In this document: in pieces, positions 24,916 to 33,846 of the stretch
How positions within the stretch are numbered: position 1 is the first letter of the stretch
Layout of the letters: every line of letters begins with the position of its first letter
Assembly: GCA_947630835.1 (NCBI GenBank)
Contig: CANRIZ010000014.1
Coordinates: 1-64,000 of the forward strand
Length of the DNA stretch: 64,000 bases
Origin: an uncultured Clostridia bacterium
GTDB taxonomy: Bacteria; Bacillota; Clostridia; Oscillospirales; Acutalibacteraceae
Direction: 5' to 3'
Position numbers and translations under genes: made by a program
The notes under the pieces: model-generated
Databases searched by the model: none
Told to the model about the DNA's origin: nothing
What the model saw: the letters and a program-made list of their open reading frames with translations, nothing else

Positions 24916-27021
24916 TTAATTTGCCCCCTCTCCGTTTCGCACATAAGTGCGTATCAAATGCTCTTTATCATCGTTTGTAAGCGTGTAATGCTCGCTGATT
25001 TGTACGTCAAACGACGGACATTTTTCCCCCTGCAAATAACAAAGGTATATTAATTTGTATTTTGAAAAGAATTTTTCCGCTTCCGCCTTGTCGGTGGGAA
25101 TATCGGTTTTTGAAATGCAGTTTATTTCACTGCGCTTGCCCTGCATGGTTAAATAGTATTCGTTCCAGCCGTCTTTTACATAATCCTGACAAAGGATTAC
25201 CGCTGCGGTGCTTTCGCCGTAAATATCGGGCTTCGCATATATCGCGTCGGCGGTCGCTTTGAAATCCTGATTTTTTGAAGCGTTATATTCCGCCGAAATA
25301 ACGGGAATGTGATTTATAACGAGTATAAGAACCAGCACAGTGAACATTGCCTTTTTAAGCAACGGTAACGCTTTGGGGCAAAACATACGAAATGCCGCGC
25401 CGAAAAGCTTGCCCGCGTATGTAATTGCATACGCGCAAAGGCAAATTATACACGGCAGGATGTTAAGAAAATATCTGTTTGTCCACAGCGTAGCCTCGGG
25501 CCTTATAAAAGTTCCGTAAACGTATAGGCAGGCTATCATAATACACGGAATAAATATAACCGGTACGGCTTTATTGTACTTATTTTGCGTCTGCCAATTA
25601 CCCATGGCCGCCGCAACCATTCCTATTGCCAGCAAAAACAGCATTTCACGGCTGCCGGATAAATATAACAACAGCGAATATATTGCGTTAAGGCTCGGCT
25701 TTGTCATCCACGACGCCGCAAAACCGATTTGACCGAGGCTCAAAAAGCGTATAAGCCAGGGTATATAAGAAATAAAGGTGACGATATACGGCTTTATATA
25801 TGTAAGCGGAGATTTTTTCTCAAAAACAGAGCTCGCCGCGTCCAATAAGAAAAACGCTCCGCACAAAAAGACTCCGAAATAATGAGTATACGAAAGCAGT
25901 ATCATTGAAACGGTAAAGCCCGCCGAGCTTTCTGCGTTTTCTTGCTTTTTTATATACATATATAATCCTATTGCCGAAAGCAGCGCCAAAAGCGAATTCG
26001 AGCGAAACTCATCAACGCCGCTGTGCAAAAGCGCGGGCGAAACCGCCGCAAGCAGGCAGGAAACGCATCCCATATTTTTACCGCCGAGCTCATACCCGAG
26101 CAGTCCCGTTACAAACACAAAGCCTGCGCCGAATAAGGTCGGGAGCAACAGCAGATATTCCTCGCCGTAAGGCATAATATTGTACCAAATATTAGCTATA
26201 AGCCTGAAAAGAGGCGGCGTTGTTTCGGTAACCATTAAAGTCTGCAACAGACTTTTTCCGGTTCCGCTGAATCCTATTTGGAACATTTCATCGAGCCAAA
26301 ATTCCTGACGGGGAAGGTATATTACGTTCCAAAGGAAGAATGCCGCCGCAATAACGGCATATATGCACTTTTGCCGCCCTTTGCTGTCGGAATTGAGAAA
26401 AATTTTTAAGTATATAACGGCAACGTAAAGCGCCGAAGCGGCTGTAACGGCGGTGATAAGAAGTTGAAAGCAAAAATTTATTAAGGTTTTTATAAGACTG
26501 CTGTTTTCCAATTCGGTAAAGGAAACGTTGCGGGTATCGCTTACGGACGTTTTACCGCAGCAGAGTACGGAAATTTTGCCGCCGCTTTTTGACTTGGCAA
26601 ACATCAACGCCCTGTTGCGCCCCGAAGGCACCGAAAGGCTTATGGTATCTGTCAACCCGGACGGATGCGAATCGTCGGACTGCGGGGTGTAGGTGTATTT
26701 GTTTTCGTTTGTATAGCTCCATTTTCCCGAAACTGTTTTCGGAATACCGGTTTTATAATTTCCCCATTTAAAGCCGCTTACGGAAACTTCGTACTTATCG
26801 GGATCGATAACTTCGTTTTTAACCGCGGTAACGGTTACGATATCGTGGCAAATTGCCAATTTCGGTATAAACAAGTCCGAAAACAACAACACAACGGCAA
26901 TAAACAGAGCCAAGAACGGTACTGCCGACCGTCTGCTTTTAAATTGTGAGAATTTGACAAAAGTAAAAAGCAAAACCGCGCATATAAGAAGCTGCAAAAA
27001 TAAAAATATAATAAAAAACAT
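24916..27021 (-). CDS. GT-C type membrane glycosyltransferase (GT39/ArnT-like)
   Basis: A protein of about 701 residues with roughly a dozen membrane helices. After two N-terminal helices comes an extracytoplasmic insert (about residues 65-170), then the GT-C hallmark acidic loop EFWLDEMFQIGFS and VTETTPPLFRLIANIWYNIM. These enzymes transfer sugars from polyprenyl-phosphate carriers outside the membrane. I start at ATG 27021 (GAGG six bases before) rather than the track GTG at 27045. The acceptor is unknown. It heads the operon with the GT2 and GtrA genes and is divergent from an XRE gene. Confidence 0.88.
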   Translation of the reverse strand: MFFIIFLFLQLLICAVLLFTFVKFSQFKSRRSAVPFLALFIAVVLLFSDLFIPKLAICHDIVTVTAVKNEVIDPDKYEVSVSGFKWGNYKTGIPKTVSGKWSYTNENKYTYTPQSDDSHPSGLTDTISLSVPSGRNRALMFAKSKSGGKISVLCCGKTSVSDTRNVSFTELENSSLIKTLINFCFQLLITAVTAASALYVAVIYLKIFLNSDSKGRQKCIYAVIAAAFFLWNVIYLPRQEFWLDEMFQIGFSGTGKSLLQTLMVTETTPPLFRLIANIWYNIMPYGEEYLLLLPTLFGAGFVFVTGLLGYELGGKNMGCVSCLLAAVSPALLHSGVDEFRSNSLLALLSAIGLYMYIKKQENAESSAGFTVSMILLSYTHYFGVFLCGAFFLLDAASSVFEKKSPLTYIKPYIVTFISYIPWLIRFLSLGQIGFAASWMTKPSLNAIYSLLLYLSGSREMLFLLAIGMVAAAMGNWQTQNKYNKAVPVIFIPCIMIACLYVYGTFIRPEATLWTNRYFLNILPCIICLCAYAITYAGKLFGAAFRMFCPKALPLLKKAMFTVLVLILVINHIPVISAEYNASKNQDFKATADAIYAKPDIYGESTAAVILCQDYVKDGWNEYYLTMQGKRSEINCISKTDIPTDKAEAEKFFSKYKLIYLCYLQGEKCPSFDVQISEHYTLTNDDKEHLIRTYVRNGEGAN

Positions 27022-27074
27022 TTTTAACCTCAAAAGCTTTGGCACATAATTTCGAAAGCATAACAGCCTAAGAA

Positions 27075-27115
27075 TATACCGATTTGGGATATTTTAATAA
27101 TACCATTTTGGTATT
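27075..27115. promoter_or_regulatory. Two inverted repeats, probable XRE operators
   Basis: AATACCATTTTGGTATT (27099-27115) has seven-base arms, and the related AATATACCGATTTGGGATATT lies 24 bases upstream. They sit between the divergent GT-C and XRE genes, close to the XRE start. Binding by the adjacent XRE protein is inferred. Confidence 0.6.
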
Positions 27116-27135
27116 TTTATGTCAAGGGTGATTTT

Positions 27136-27339
27136 ATGAGGTTAAAGCAGCTGCGAAAAGAACACGGAATCTCTCAACTTAAACTCGCTATGGATTTATC
27201 AACAAACCAAAATACCATCAGCAGATATGAAACCGGAGAAAGAGAAGCGGATTATAAAACCCTGATAAAAATTGCGGACTACTTTGACGTTTCTATAGAT
27301 TATTTGCTTGAAAGGACGGACAATCCCAAAAGGTATTGA
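27136..27339 (+). CDS. Small XRE family transcriptional regulator
   Basis: A 67-residue protein that is almost only a Cro/C1-type helix-turn-helix: LRKEHGISQLKLAMDLSTNQ, NTISRYETGEREADYKTLIK, then FDVSIDYLLERTDNP. No sensor domain. The region in front has two palindromes, suggesting that it controls itself and possibly the divergent sugar-transfer operon. AAGGGTGATTTT precedes ATG. Confidence 0.9.
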   Translation: MRLKQLRKEHGISQLKLAMDLSTNQNTISRYETGEREADYKTLIKIADYFDVSIDYLLERTDNPKRY

Positions 27340-27377
27340 CAGGCGAAAACCAATATTTTGTAAACTCAAATAAAATA

Positions 27378-27406
27378 TTGACAAATTTTAATTTGGGGAA
27401 TATAAT
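27378..27406 (+). promoter_or_regulatory. Consensus promoter of the TPP riboswitch transcript
   Basis: TTGACA, 17 bases, TATAAT, a perfect housekeeping promoter about 30 bases before the riboswitch aptamer. Confidence 0.9.
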
Positions 27407-27432
27407 CTATAAAAGCTTTACGAAAAATAAAT

Positions 27433-27527
27433 AACCGGGGGTGCTGGCGCTAAGCCGGCTGAGATTACGGATATTGCTTCGTTGACCCTTTAACCTGATA
27501 CGGATAATGCCGTCGTAGGAAGTATAA
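27433..27527 (+). ncRNA. TPP riboswitch (THI element)
   Basis: The conserved parts are all present: GGGGGTGCTGGCG, GCCGGCTGAGATTA, GACCCTTTAACCTGATACGG and the closing ATAATGCCGTCGTAGGAAGT. It senses thiamine pyrophosphate and lies directly upstream of thiT, with an intrinsic terminator in between. Confidence 0.97.
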
Positions 27528-27542
27528 AGAAAAAGTTTTCTT

Positions 27543-27583
27543 GGCCTTACGGTATTTAGGTATCGTGAGGCTTCAATTTTTTT
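27543..27583 (+). terminator. Riboswitch expression-platform terminator
   Basis: GGCCTTACGGTA pairs with TATCGTGAGGCT, followed by a T-rich run, 15 bases after the TPP aptamer. With TPP bound this stem should form and stop transcription before thiT. Confidence 0.82.
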
Positions 27584-27599
27584 CAAGAAAGGTGATTTT

Positions 27600-28253
27600 A
27601 TGAAGAAATCAACAGTCAGACTTGTCGAAAGCGCGTTGCTTTTGGCTATTGCGGCAGTATTGGAGCTTATTTCAAAGCTTATCGGTCTGGAGCTTCCCTT
27701 CGGCGGAACGATTACTTTGGCGAGTATGTTCCCCGTAGTCCTTATAGCCTATAAATACGGCACAAAATGGGGACTTCTGTCGGGCTTTACCTATTCGATA
27801 ATTCAGATTTTGCTCGGCGTTAAGGTCGTATCGGCTATGTTCCTGCCCGGCGACGACCAGATGATACTTTGGCAGGCAATATGCGTATGTATTCTCGATT
27901 ACATAGTTGCATATACCGTGCTCGGCTTCGGCGGCATATTCAAGGGCAAGGTAAAGAGGGATAACGTCGCGCTTGCGCTGGGCGTGCTTGTAGCCCTTTG
28001 CGCGAGGTATCTTATCCATATTATATCGGGCGCAATTTTCTACGGCGCTTGGGCGGAGTGGTTCTTCACTCAGGAGGGCTTCTACGGCATAGGCGCAAAG
28101 ATTATGGAAACCTTCTCGGGAACGGGACTTTCGATAATCTATTCGATTTTCTACAACGGACTTTATATGATACCCGAAATTATCATTACCTTTGTGGTTG
28201 CGCTTATCCTCGGCAATATCCCGCAGATAGTAAAGCCCGCTAAAAATCAGTAA
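27600..28253 (+). CDS. thiT: Thiamine ECF transporter substrate-binding protein ThiT
   Basis: A 217-residue protein with about six membrane helices. VESALLLAIAAVLELISKL, GGTITLASMFPVVLIAYKYG and WGLLSGFTYSIIQILLG are typical of ThiT, the S component that binds thiamine and docks on a shared EcfAA'T module. The TPP riboswitch directly upstream confirms the substrate. No EcfA/T genes are nearby, as is normal for group II ECF systems. AAAGGTGATTTT is the ribosome binding site. Confidence 0.96.
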   Translation: MKKSTVRLVESALLLAIAAVLELISKLIGLELPFGGTITLASMFPVVLIAYKYGTKWGLLSGFTYSIIQILLGVKVVSAMFLPGDDQMILWQAICVCILDYIVAYTVLGFGGIFKGKVKRDNVALALGVLVALCARYLIHIISGAIFYGAWAEWFFTQEGFYGIGAKIMETFSGTGLSIIYSIFYNGLYMIPEIIITFVVALILGNIPQIVKPAKNQ

Positions 28254-28262
28254 AAGCATATA

Positions 28263-28292
28263 AAAAAGCTCTGCTTCGGCAGGGCTTTTTTT
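28263..28292 (+). terminator. Rho-independent terminator after thiT
   Basis: AAAAAGCTCTGC, TTCG loop, GCAGGGCTTTTTTT. Confidence 0.92.
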
Positions 28293-28314
28293 GTACTCAA
28301 ACGTTAATATGAAA

Positions 28315-29010
28315 TTATACCGTATGTTCTTCAATCAGGCTTTTAAGCAGCAGAGGGAAGCGGGTAGTTATGTTGTCGGGGGAAAGGCGCAAAAGCTTTT
28401 TCATCGTTTTTTCGCTGTTTGCCGTCCAAAAGGAAGTCAACAGACCTTTTTCCCTGAAAGCCTCGGTCATCTCCCTTGAAGCGTATGCGTAATTGCAGTT
28501 AATGCCTATCGCTCCGCTTTTATTCACAAAGTCCGCAAGCGACAGCATAAAGCTTTTGCTGTGCTTTTTTAAAACGGGGAAGGATTTGTTGATATAATAA
28601 GGGATTTTTATACCGCTTAATTTCAGCGTTTCCGCCTGCTCGGGCTTTACGCCGGTAAAAAAGCATCTGCTTTCAAGAGAATACTTTTTCGCTTCTTCGG
28701 CAACCGAATTTAAGTTTGAAAACGCCTTTAAATCAAGGTTGAAAAGCATGTTGTCCGTGTTTTCGCTCAAATATTTCAAAGCCTCGCAAAGCGGCAGTCC
28801 CTCGTCGTTTTCGGCGAGCTCCTTATGTAATATTACGGGCGTGCCGTCACGTCTGAAGGTTACGTCCATTTCCGCAACCTGAGCGTTAATTTCCACGCAC
28901 TTTTGCAAAAATTCCATAGAGTTGTCCGCCGTGCCCTCACAGCCCGAATGGGCGGTGACGGTAAAGCCCTGCGGCAGAGAGGGCGCATGCTTTTTTTTAT
29001 TTGAAAACAT
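28315..29010 (-). CDS. Glycerophosphodiester phosphodiesterase-like protein
   Basis: About 231 residues. VTAHSGCEGTADNSMEFLQK (about residue 22) matches the GDPD start (AHRG...PENT), and AEMDVTFRRDGTPVILHKE gives the metal-binding Glu-x-Asp and catalytic His. LFNLDLKA matches the fourth strand. GDPD enzymes hydrolyse deacylated phospholipids to glycerol 3-phosphate and an alcohol. HSG replaces the usual HRG, so activity may differ. The track begins at a TTG inside the previous gene; ATG 29010 is preferred. It lies directly after a metallophosphoesterase gene on the same strand. Confidence 0.8.
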   Translation of the reverse strand: MFSNKKKHAPSLPQGFTVTAHSGCEGTADNSMEFLQKCVEINAQVAEMDVTFRRDGTPVILHKELAENDEGLPLCEALKYLSENTDNMLFNLDLKAFSNLNSVAEEAKKYSLESRCFFTGVKPEQAETLKLSGIKIPYYINKSFPVLKKHSKSFMLSLADFVNKSGAIGINCNYAYASREMTEAFREKGLLTSFWTANSEKTMKKLLRLSPDNITTRFPLLLKSLIEEHTV

Positions 29011-29011
29011 T

Positions 29012-30403
29012 TCAGACTTTCTTCCTTTCAATCACAAGCTCGTAGTCGTCGGGAGCTTCGTTGTAGAAGCTTCGCTTCAGCGCCTGCAAAAGCGAGGCTA
29101 TGTCCTTTGTCTTTTTGAAACGGGACAGCGGCTTTGAAATCCTGTCAAGTATTGCGCTTACGGCTATGTACAGCGGAGTGTCGGGATAATACGGTTCGTT
29201 GCCGTGAAAAGCGTTTTGTATAAGCTCCGTTATTATGTCCCTTGCGACAAGGTCTTTAACCGACGGGTCAATCTTTTTGGAAACGCCGAGAAGTCTGCCC
29301 GCAGAGCCGAGGGTCCATTTCCTCAAGCCCTTGCCGACAAAAGTTATGGGCTTTCTAAGCTTATACGACTGTTCGTGCCGCATACTGAAAGACTCCGCAA
29401 GGTCTGCAAAATATTCAAAATCGTCCGCCGCGGCGTCAAGTATTTGGTTTGTCATATAGGAAAAATGGCGCTTTGTGTATTCGTCCACGGTCAAGCCCTG
29501 CATATCCCAGTCGAAGCTGTCAACGCAGAGACTGTGTATCTCTATTTTTTCATCGTCTATCCTGACTTTTCTCATATTGGAGGGATAGCCGACGAGCGCA
29601 GAGGTGTTCACGTCATAATAGCGGTTGCCCTTTTCGGTGATTTTAAGCCCTATATTGTGCATATGGGCGTGGCCTGTAAACATAAGCTCGATTCCCGCGT
29701 CCGCAAGCAGGGTGGTAGTCGAGTCCCAATCGCCGAGCATATCGCCGTTTGAAATAATATGATAAAGCGGCATGGGAGGCAAGGTGGGGTGATGAGTCAT
29801 AGCGAAAATATAATCGCCCGCACGCTTTGCCTCGTCAATCTGACCGAGTATCCACCGCATTTGATCCTCGCTGTAGCCGCAAAAGCTTCTGTCACCGTCG
29901 TCGTTAAGGCAAAGCAGTCTGTATCCCTCCTGCAATTTAACGCAGTATGAGTGGCTCTCGCTGTGAAAGGCGATTGCCTCGTCGAGCCCGAATTCGTGAT
30001 ACAGTTCAATCAACTGTTCGCGCTCGGTGCGTTCGGCAGGGTATTCCCTATCGCCCTCAAGCCTTACCGGATTGCCTACGGCGTTACCCTCAACGTAGTA
30101 GTCGTGCGTTGCGGTTATGAGAAAAACCCTTTTGCCCGCGTTTGTAAATCTTCTGAGCTTGGGGATAAGCTCCCGATGGCTTTCCATAGCGCCGTTGTTT
30201 GAAACGTCGCCCGCCACAAGGACTATTTTCGTGTCCTCATCTTCCAGAATTTTGTCAATATAGGCGTCGATTATAGCTCCGGTTTCGGCAAGGCAAAGCT
30301 GTTCCCTTTTGTCCTTCTTTTCAAAAGCCTCGCCCGAAACGCCGAGGGAATGCGAGTAGTGATGTAAATCGGTTATCAAATAGAAATTAAGCGGTAAAAG
30401 CAA
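29012..30403 (-). CDS. Calcineurin-like metallophosphoesterase
   Basis: A 463-residue protein with the metallophosphoesterase motifs in order: YLITDLHH (DxH) at the start, VLVAGDVSNNG (GDxxxxG), TATHDY (near GNHD), FAMTHHPTLPP and FTGHAHMHNIG (GHxH). The last 200 residues are helical and match no domain that I recognise. Start is TTG 30403, six bases after AAAGGGTG. No signal peptide, so probably cytoplasmic. Substrate unknown. The GDPD-like gene follows within one base of its stop, suggesting a joint role in phosphodiester turnover. Confidence 0.88.
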   Translation of the reverse strand: MLLPLNFYLITDLHHYSHSLGVSGEAFEKKDKREQLCLAETGAIIDAYIDKILEDEDTKIVLVAGDVSNNGAMESHRELIPKLRRFTNAGKRVFLITATHDYYVEGNAVGNPVRLEGDREYPAERTEREQLIELYHEFGLDEAIAFHSESHSYCVKLQEGYRLLCLNDDGDRSFCGYSEDQMRWILGQIDEAKRAGDYIFAMTHHPTLPPMPLYHIISNGDMLGDWDSTTTLLADAGIELMFTGHAHMHNIGLKITEKGNRYYDVNTSALVGYPSNMRKVRIDDEKIEIHSLCVDSFDWDMQGLTVDEYTKRHFSYMTNQILDAAADDFEYFADLAESFSMRHEQSYKLRKPITFVGKGLRKWTLGSAGRLLGVSKKIDPSVKDLVARDIITELIQNAFHGNEPYYPDTPLYIAVSAILDRISKPLSRFKKTKDIASLLQALKRSFYNEAPDDYELVIERKKV

Positions 30404-30466
30404 TTAAAACACCCTTTCGTTCTTGATAACTATATTATGGAATAATTTAAGCCTGTTGTCAACGGC

Positions 30467-31138
30467 TTAAAAAAGAGAAGAATAAATTACGGAAAGACGG
30501 TCGAAGAGCAAATCTTCGGCTAAGGGCGCAAGGTATTCGGGCAGCTTTGAATCCGTGTTCTGAGGAATACATATAACCGCCTTGCCGCTTTCTTTGCCCC
30601 TTGAAAAAAGCACACGGCCGCCGAGGCTGTAGATATAGTCGCTTTCAAGACGGTTAAAAAACGGAGGCTCGCCCGATTTTTCGCTTTCCTCAAATTCAAT
30701 TTCGATAACGGCATTGCCGTTTAGCGGTCTGAGGGAAACAAAGTAATAAGCCGCGTTTTCACACTCTATTAAATTAAAAAGTATATTTAAAAAGGACAGG
30801 CTGATTTTTTCCGGCCCGGCGCATACGGTTATTTCATCTGTCTGCGGGGTAAAAAGTATTCTCTTGCCCTTTTGCGAGTATATTAAATCAAAGCAAAATA
30901 CGAGCGTGGATATCAAATCGGGGAAATCTATCCTTTTCGCCTGCTCGGGACTTCCCGAGTTCAGCTTTCTCAAAAGCGAAAACGCGCTGCTTATACCCTC
31001 CGCCGGCAGTTCTGCAAGCGAACGGTCGAAGAACTCCTGCAAAAGCTCTCTTGCTTCGGCTTCGTCCAAAAGCTCAAGCGGGCTTTCGTCGAGTTTTTCT
31101 ATCCTTTTATATAATTGTTCGGCGGTAATAGCTATCAT
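30467..31138 (-). CDS. Unrecognised protein, possibly a degenerate histidine-kinase-type ATPase
   Basis: About 223 residues, not assigned to a family. The stretch KISLSFLNILFNLIECENAA resembles the N-box of GHKL ATPases (sensor kinases), and LESDYIYSLGGRVLFSRGKE followed by GKAVICIPQ resembles the end of such a domain, but the nucleotide-binding Gly boxes are not seen. I start at ATG 31138 since the region before it is not protein-like; AAAGG lies very close to this ATG, so the true start could be slightly downstream. It is divergent from gapA. Confidence 0.6.
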   Translation of the reverse strand: MIAITAEQLYKRIEKLDESPLELLDEAEARELLQEFFDRSLAELPAEGISSAFSLLRKLNSGSPEQAKRIDFPDLISTLVFCFDLIYSQKGKRILFTPQTDEITVCAGPEKISLSFLNILFNLIECENAAYYFVSLRPLNGNAVIEIEFEESEKSGEPPFFNRLESDYIYSLGGRVLFSRGKESGKAVICIPQNTDSKLPEYLAPLAEDLLFDRLSVIYSSLF

Positions 31139-31245
31139 CCTTTCGCCGAAAACGGCTTTTCTTTGTGAATAGTATGTCCTTTTTTGATTAAAAATCTGAG
31201 TTTTTAGGCAGTTTGACAAAATGTTCACAATTAAAATAAAACATC

Positions 31246-31274
31246 TTGCATATTTTAAAAAATCGGTATAAAAT
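31246..31274 (+). promoter_or_regulatory. Probable gapA promoter
   Basis: TTGCAT, 17 bases, TAAAAT, 43 bases before the gapA ATG. A second -35-like TTGACA lies at 31213 without a good -10. Confidence 0.45.
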
Positions 31275-31317
31275 AATATCGCAATAAATTGAAATTTCAA
31301 TTTTGGAGGTAATATCA

Positions 31318-32352
31318 ATGTCAGTAAAAGTTGCTATTAATGGTTTCGGCAGAATCGGCCGTCTTGCGTTCAGACAGATGTTCGGCGCAGAGGGTTACGA
31401 CGTAGTCGCTATCAACGACCTTACAAAGCCCTCAATGCTTGCCAATCTTCTCAAGTACGATACGGCTCAGGGCGGTTACTGCGGCAAAATCGGCGAGAAT
31501 CTTCACACCGTTTCCGCAGATGACGAAGCGGGCACAATCACCGTTGACGGCAAAACGCTTAAAATTTATGCGGTTGCAAACGCTGCCGAGCTTCCTTGGG
31601 GAGAAATCGGCGTAGACGTAGTTCTCGAATGTACGGGCTTCTATTGCTCAAAGGATAAGGCTATGGCTCACGTTACCGCAGGCGCAAAGAAGGTTGTTAT
31701 TTCCGCTCCCGCAGGTAAGGACCTTAAAACTATCGTATATTCCGTAAACGAGAAAACTCTTACTGCGGACGATCAGATTATTTCCGCCGCGTCCTGCACA
31801 ACAAACTGCTTGGCTCCCATGGCTAAGGCTCTTAACGATTACGCTCCCATTCAGTCGGGCATTATGTCAACAATCCACGCTTATACGGGCGACCAGATGA
31901 TTCTTGACGGTCCTCACAGAAAGGGCGATATGAGAAGGGCAAGAGCCGGCGCCGCTAACATTGTTCCCAACTCAACGGGCGCAGCCAAGGCAATCGGTCT
32001 TGTTATTCCCGAGCTCAACGGCAAGCTTATCGGCTCTGCTCAGAGAGTTCCCGTTCCGACAGGCTCTACAACAATCCTTACCGCTGTCGTTAAGGGTACG
32101 GACGTAACCGCAGACGCAATTAACGCCGCTATGAAGGCCGCTTCTTCCGAGAGCTTCGGCTACAACGAAGATCCGATAGTTTCTTCCGACGTTATCGGTA
32201 TGAAGTACGGCTCGCTCTTTGACGCTACGCAGACTATGGTTTCAAAGATTGCCGACGACCTCTACGAGGTACAGGTTGTTTCTTGGTATGACAACGAAAA
32301 TTCATACACCTCACAGATGGTTAGAACAATCAAATATTTCGCAGAGCTTTAA
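31318..32352 (+). CDS. gapA: Glyceraldehyde-3-phosphate dehydrogenase, type I
   Basis: The glycolytic enzyme that oxidises glyceraldehyde 3-phosphate with NAD and phosphate. [17 protein letters not shown] at the start binds NAD; the catalytic Cys is in [13 protein letters not shown] (about residue 157); [17 protein letters not shown] and [13 protein letters not shown] complete the signature. 344 residues, normal length. ATG 31318 follows TTGGAGGTAATATCA; the track start at 31303 lies inside the ribosome binding site. Codon use is strongly biased toward a few codons, as in highly expressed genes. Confidence 0.98.
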   Translation: MSVKVAINGFGRIGRLAFRQMFGAEGYDVVAINDLTKPSMLANLLKYDTAQGGYCGKIGENLHTVSADDEAGTITVDGKTLKIYAVANAAELPWGEIGVDVVLECTGFYCSKDKAMAHVTAGAKKVVISAPAGKDLKTIVYSVNEKTLTADDQIISAASCTTNCLAPMAKALNDYAPIQSGIMSTIHAYTGDQMILDGPHRKGDMRRARAGAANIVPNSTGAAKAIGLVIPELNGKLIGSAQRVPVPTGSTTILTAVVKGTDVTADAINAAMKAASSESFGYNEDPIVSSDVIGMKYGSLFDATQTMVSKIADDLYEVQVVSWYDNENSYTSQMVRTIKYFAEL

Positions 32353-32371
32353 TCCTTAAATCAACTGAATT

Positions 32372-32404
32372 TGTCCGCCGTCCGAAAAAAGACGGCGGGC
32401 TTTG
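32372..32404 (+). terminator. Probable terminator after gapA
   Basis: CCGCCGTC and GACGGCGG form an 8-bp stem followed by GCTTTGCTC. The T run is weak. Confidence 0.6.
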
Positions 32405-32446
32405 CTCACCAAATTTTTTCATTTTTTGAAAAAATAAAATTTTGGG

Positions 32447-32475
32447 TTTACAAACTCAAAATGTTATGATATAAT
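32447..32475 (+). promoter_or_regulatory. Promoter of the secreted protein/sortase operon
   Basis: TTTACA, 17 bases, TATAAT, about 75 bases before the secreted protein gene. Confidence 0.75.
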
Positions 32476-32550
32476 ATGTTTATCTGCATTGAGCATCATG
32501 CCAAAACTGCTCGCTGCGGAGAAAAAAATTAAAAGGGGAGAGTTCCTAAC

Positions 32551-33153
32551 ATGAAAAAATTGGCATGCCTCATGGTTGTAGCTGTCCTTCTTGCGGTTTC
32601 TATGATACCTGCTTTTGCAGCAAGCGGAATCAACAAAAATGAGCAAGAACTTCTTAACTACGTTAAAACAGCATACGTAGTTAACGGTACTACGATCACA
32701 GTTCCTCAGGAGTATATGACTGCTCTTGAAAACGTTTTTGCAAATGTTGATGTAACAGATGCTCAGTACAAAGAAATCAAGGCTATCCTTGACGAAGCTT
32801 TGGCTTTCTGTAAGTCAAAGAACCTTACCGAGATTGACGACATCACAAAGACCGGTTCAACTCAGACTCTTTTGGACTATGCAAGAAAGGCTCTTGCTGT
32901 TATAGGCTGTACATTGGCCACCAAAGGCAGTCTTAAGGACGCTGACCACGGTACTCTTATCATCTACGACGCAAACGGAAAAGTAATTGCCGAGCTTCAT
33001 CCCGCAATCATTAAGAGCGGTAAGTCAAGCGGCGTTGTTGACAAGACAGGCGCTGATTACACATCGGCAGCTATCTGCGGCGTTAGCGCAGTTGCAGTTC
33101 TTGCTGCGGCAAGCGTAGCCGTTAAGAAGTTCCGTAAAGAAAATGAGGACTAA
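32551..33153 (+). CDS. Secreted surface protein with C-terminal anchor, probable sortase substrate
   Basis: A 200-residue protein with a signal peptide (MKKLACLMVVAVLLAVSMIP, cleavage after AFA), a compact helical domain of about 130 residues, and a C-terminus built like a sorting signal: VVDKTGADYTS, a hydrophobic helix (AAICGVSAVAVLAAASVAV) and a basic tail (KKFRKENED). KTGAD stands where xPxTG would be. The next gene, overlapping by 11 bases, is a sortase, so this is probably its dedicated substrate. Codon use resembles gapA, implying high expression. No family is recognised for the mature domain. Confidence 0.75.
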   Translation: MKKLACLMVVAVLLAVSMIPAFAASGINKNEQELLNYVKTAYVVNGTTITVPQEYMTALENVFANVDVTDAQYKEIKAILDEALAFCKSKNLTEIDDITKTGSTQTLLDYARKALAVIGCTLATKGSLKDADHGTLIIYDANGKVIAELHPAIIKSGKSSGVVDKTGADYTSAAICGVSAVAVLAAASVAVKKFRKENED

Positions 33154-33835
33154 TTCCGAGAAAAATCGGAGTAAGAAAGGCTACCGGAAGTATTTTATAA
33201 TTCTTCCGGTAGTTTTTTTAATTTGCGGATACATACTGTTCTTCGTATGTCTTACTCCGATACTTAACCCCCTTATCTCCGTTTACAGCTTAGCGTTTTC
33301 AAACACTAACTCACGAACCGCTGCGGAGTCCGGGACGAACAGTATTTTTAACGGTTCAACAGGCATAAGAAACGGGATTGTAAACTACGATGAATTTGAC
33401 TACCCGGCTTACGGCGATATTTTCGGCAAAATCACCGTTGAGGGTACAAACATTGACTGCAACCTTATTTTCGGAAGCAATACGTCGCTGTTGAGGCAGG
33501 GCGCATGCGTTTCGATTTACGGCCACATCCCCGGCTGCGGAAGCGGGATACTTGTCGGCGCGCACAACAATACATATTTCCATTCGCTGCCCCGGGCTAA
33601 GGAGGGCGCAACCGTTAACGTGGAAACTAACTACGGCTCTTTCGTTTACAGGGTTAAGGAAACGAAAATAATCAAGGACACCGACAGGCAGGGATACGAA
33701 AAGCAATTAAACGGCGATGAAGAAACATTAATTCTTTACACCTGCTATCCCGTTGACACGCTTGCCTCCACGCCCGACAGATTTTTTGTCTTCTGCGAGC
33801 TGGTTTCGGGGCCCAAGGTTAATATGTTTGAATAG
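33143..33835 (+). CDS. Sortase, class D-like
   Basis: A 230-residue membrane enzyme with an N-terminal helix (YFIILPVVFLICGYILFFV) and a sortase domain: GKITVEGTNIDCNLIFGS, His in GAHNNTYFHSLPRAKEGATV, Cys in TLILYTCYPVDTL and the Arg in TPDRFFVFCEL. TCYP(F/V)D marks class D. It overlaps the secreted protein gene by 11 bases and is followed after 11 bases by a membrane protein gene. The organisation indicates a dedicated sortase/substrate pair, separate from the three class B sortases at 13.6-17.6 kb. Confidence 0.88.
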   Translation: MRTNSEKNRSKKGYRKYFIILPVVFLICGYILFFVCLTPILNPLISVYSLAFSNTNSRTAAESGTNSIFNGSTGIRNGIVNYDEFDYPAYGDIFGKITVEGTNIDCNLIFGSNTSLLRQGACVSIYGHIPGCGSGILVGAHNNTYFHSLPRAKEGATVNVETNYGSFVYRVKETKIIKDTDRQGYEKQLNGDEETLILYTCYPVDTLASTPDRFFVFCELVSGPKVNMFE

Positions 33836-33846
33836 GAGGCCACACA

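Noticed and set aside
27672-28334. 220-residue minus-strand ORF over thiT.
   Set aside because: ThiT is certain from its family motifs and the TPP riboswitch; the antisense frame has no support.
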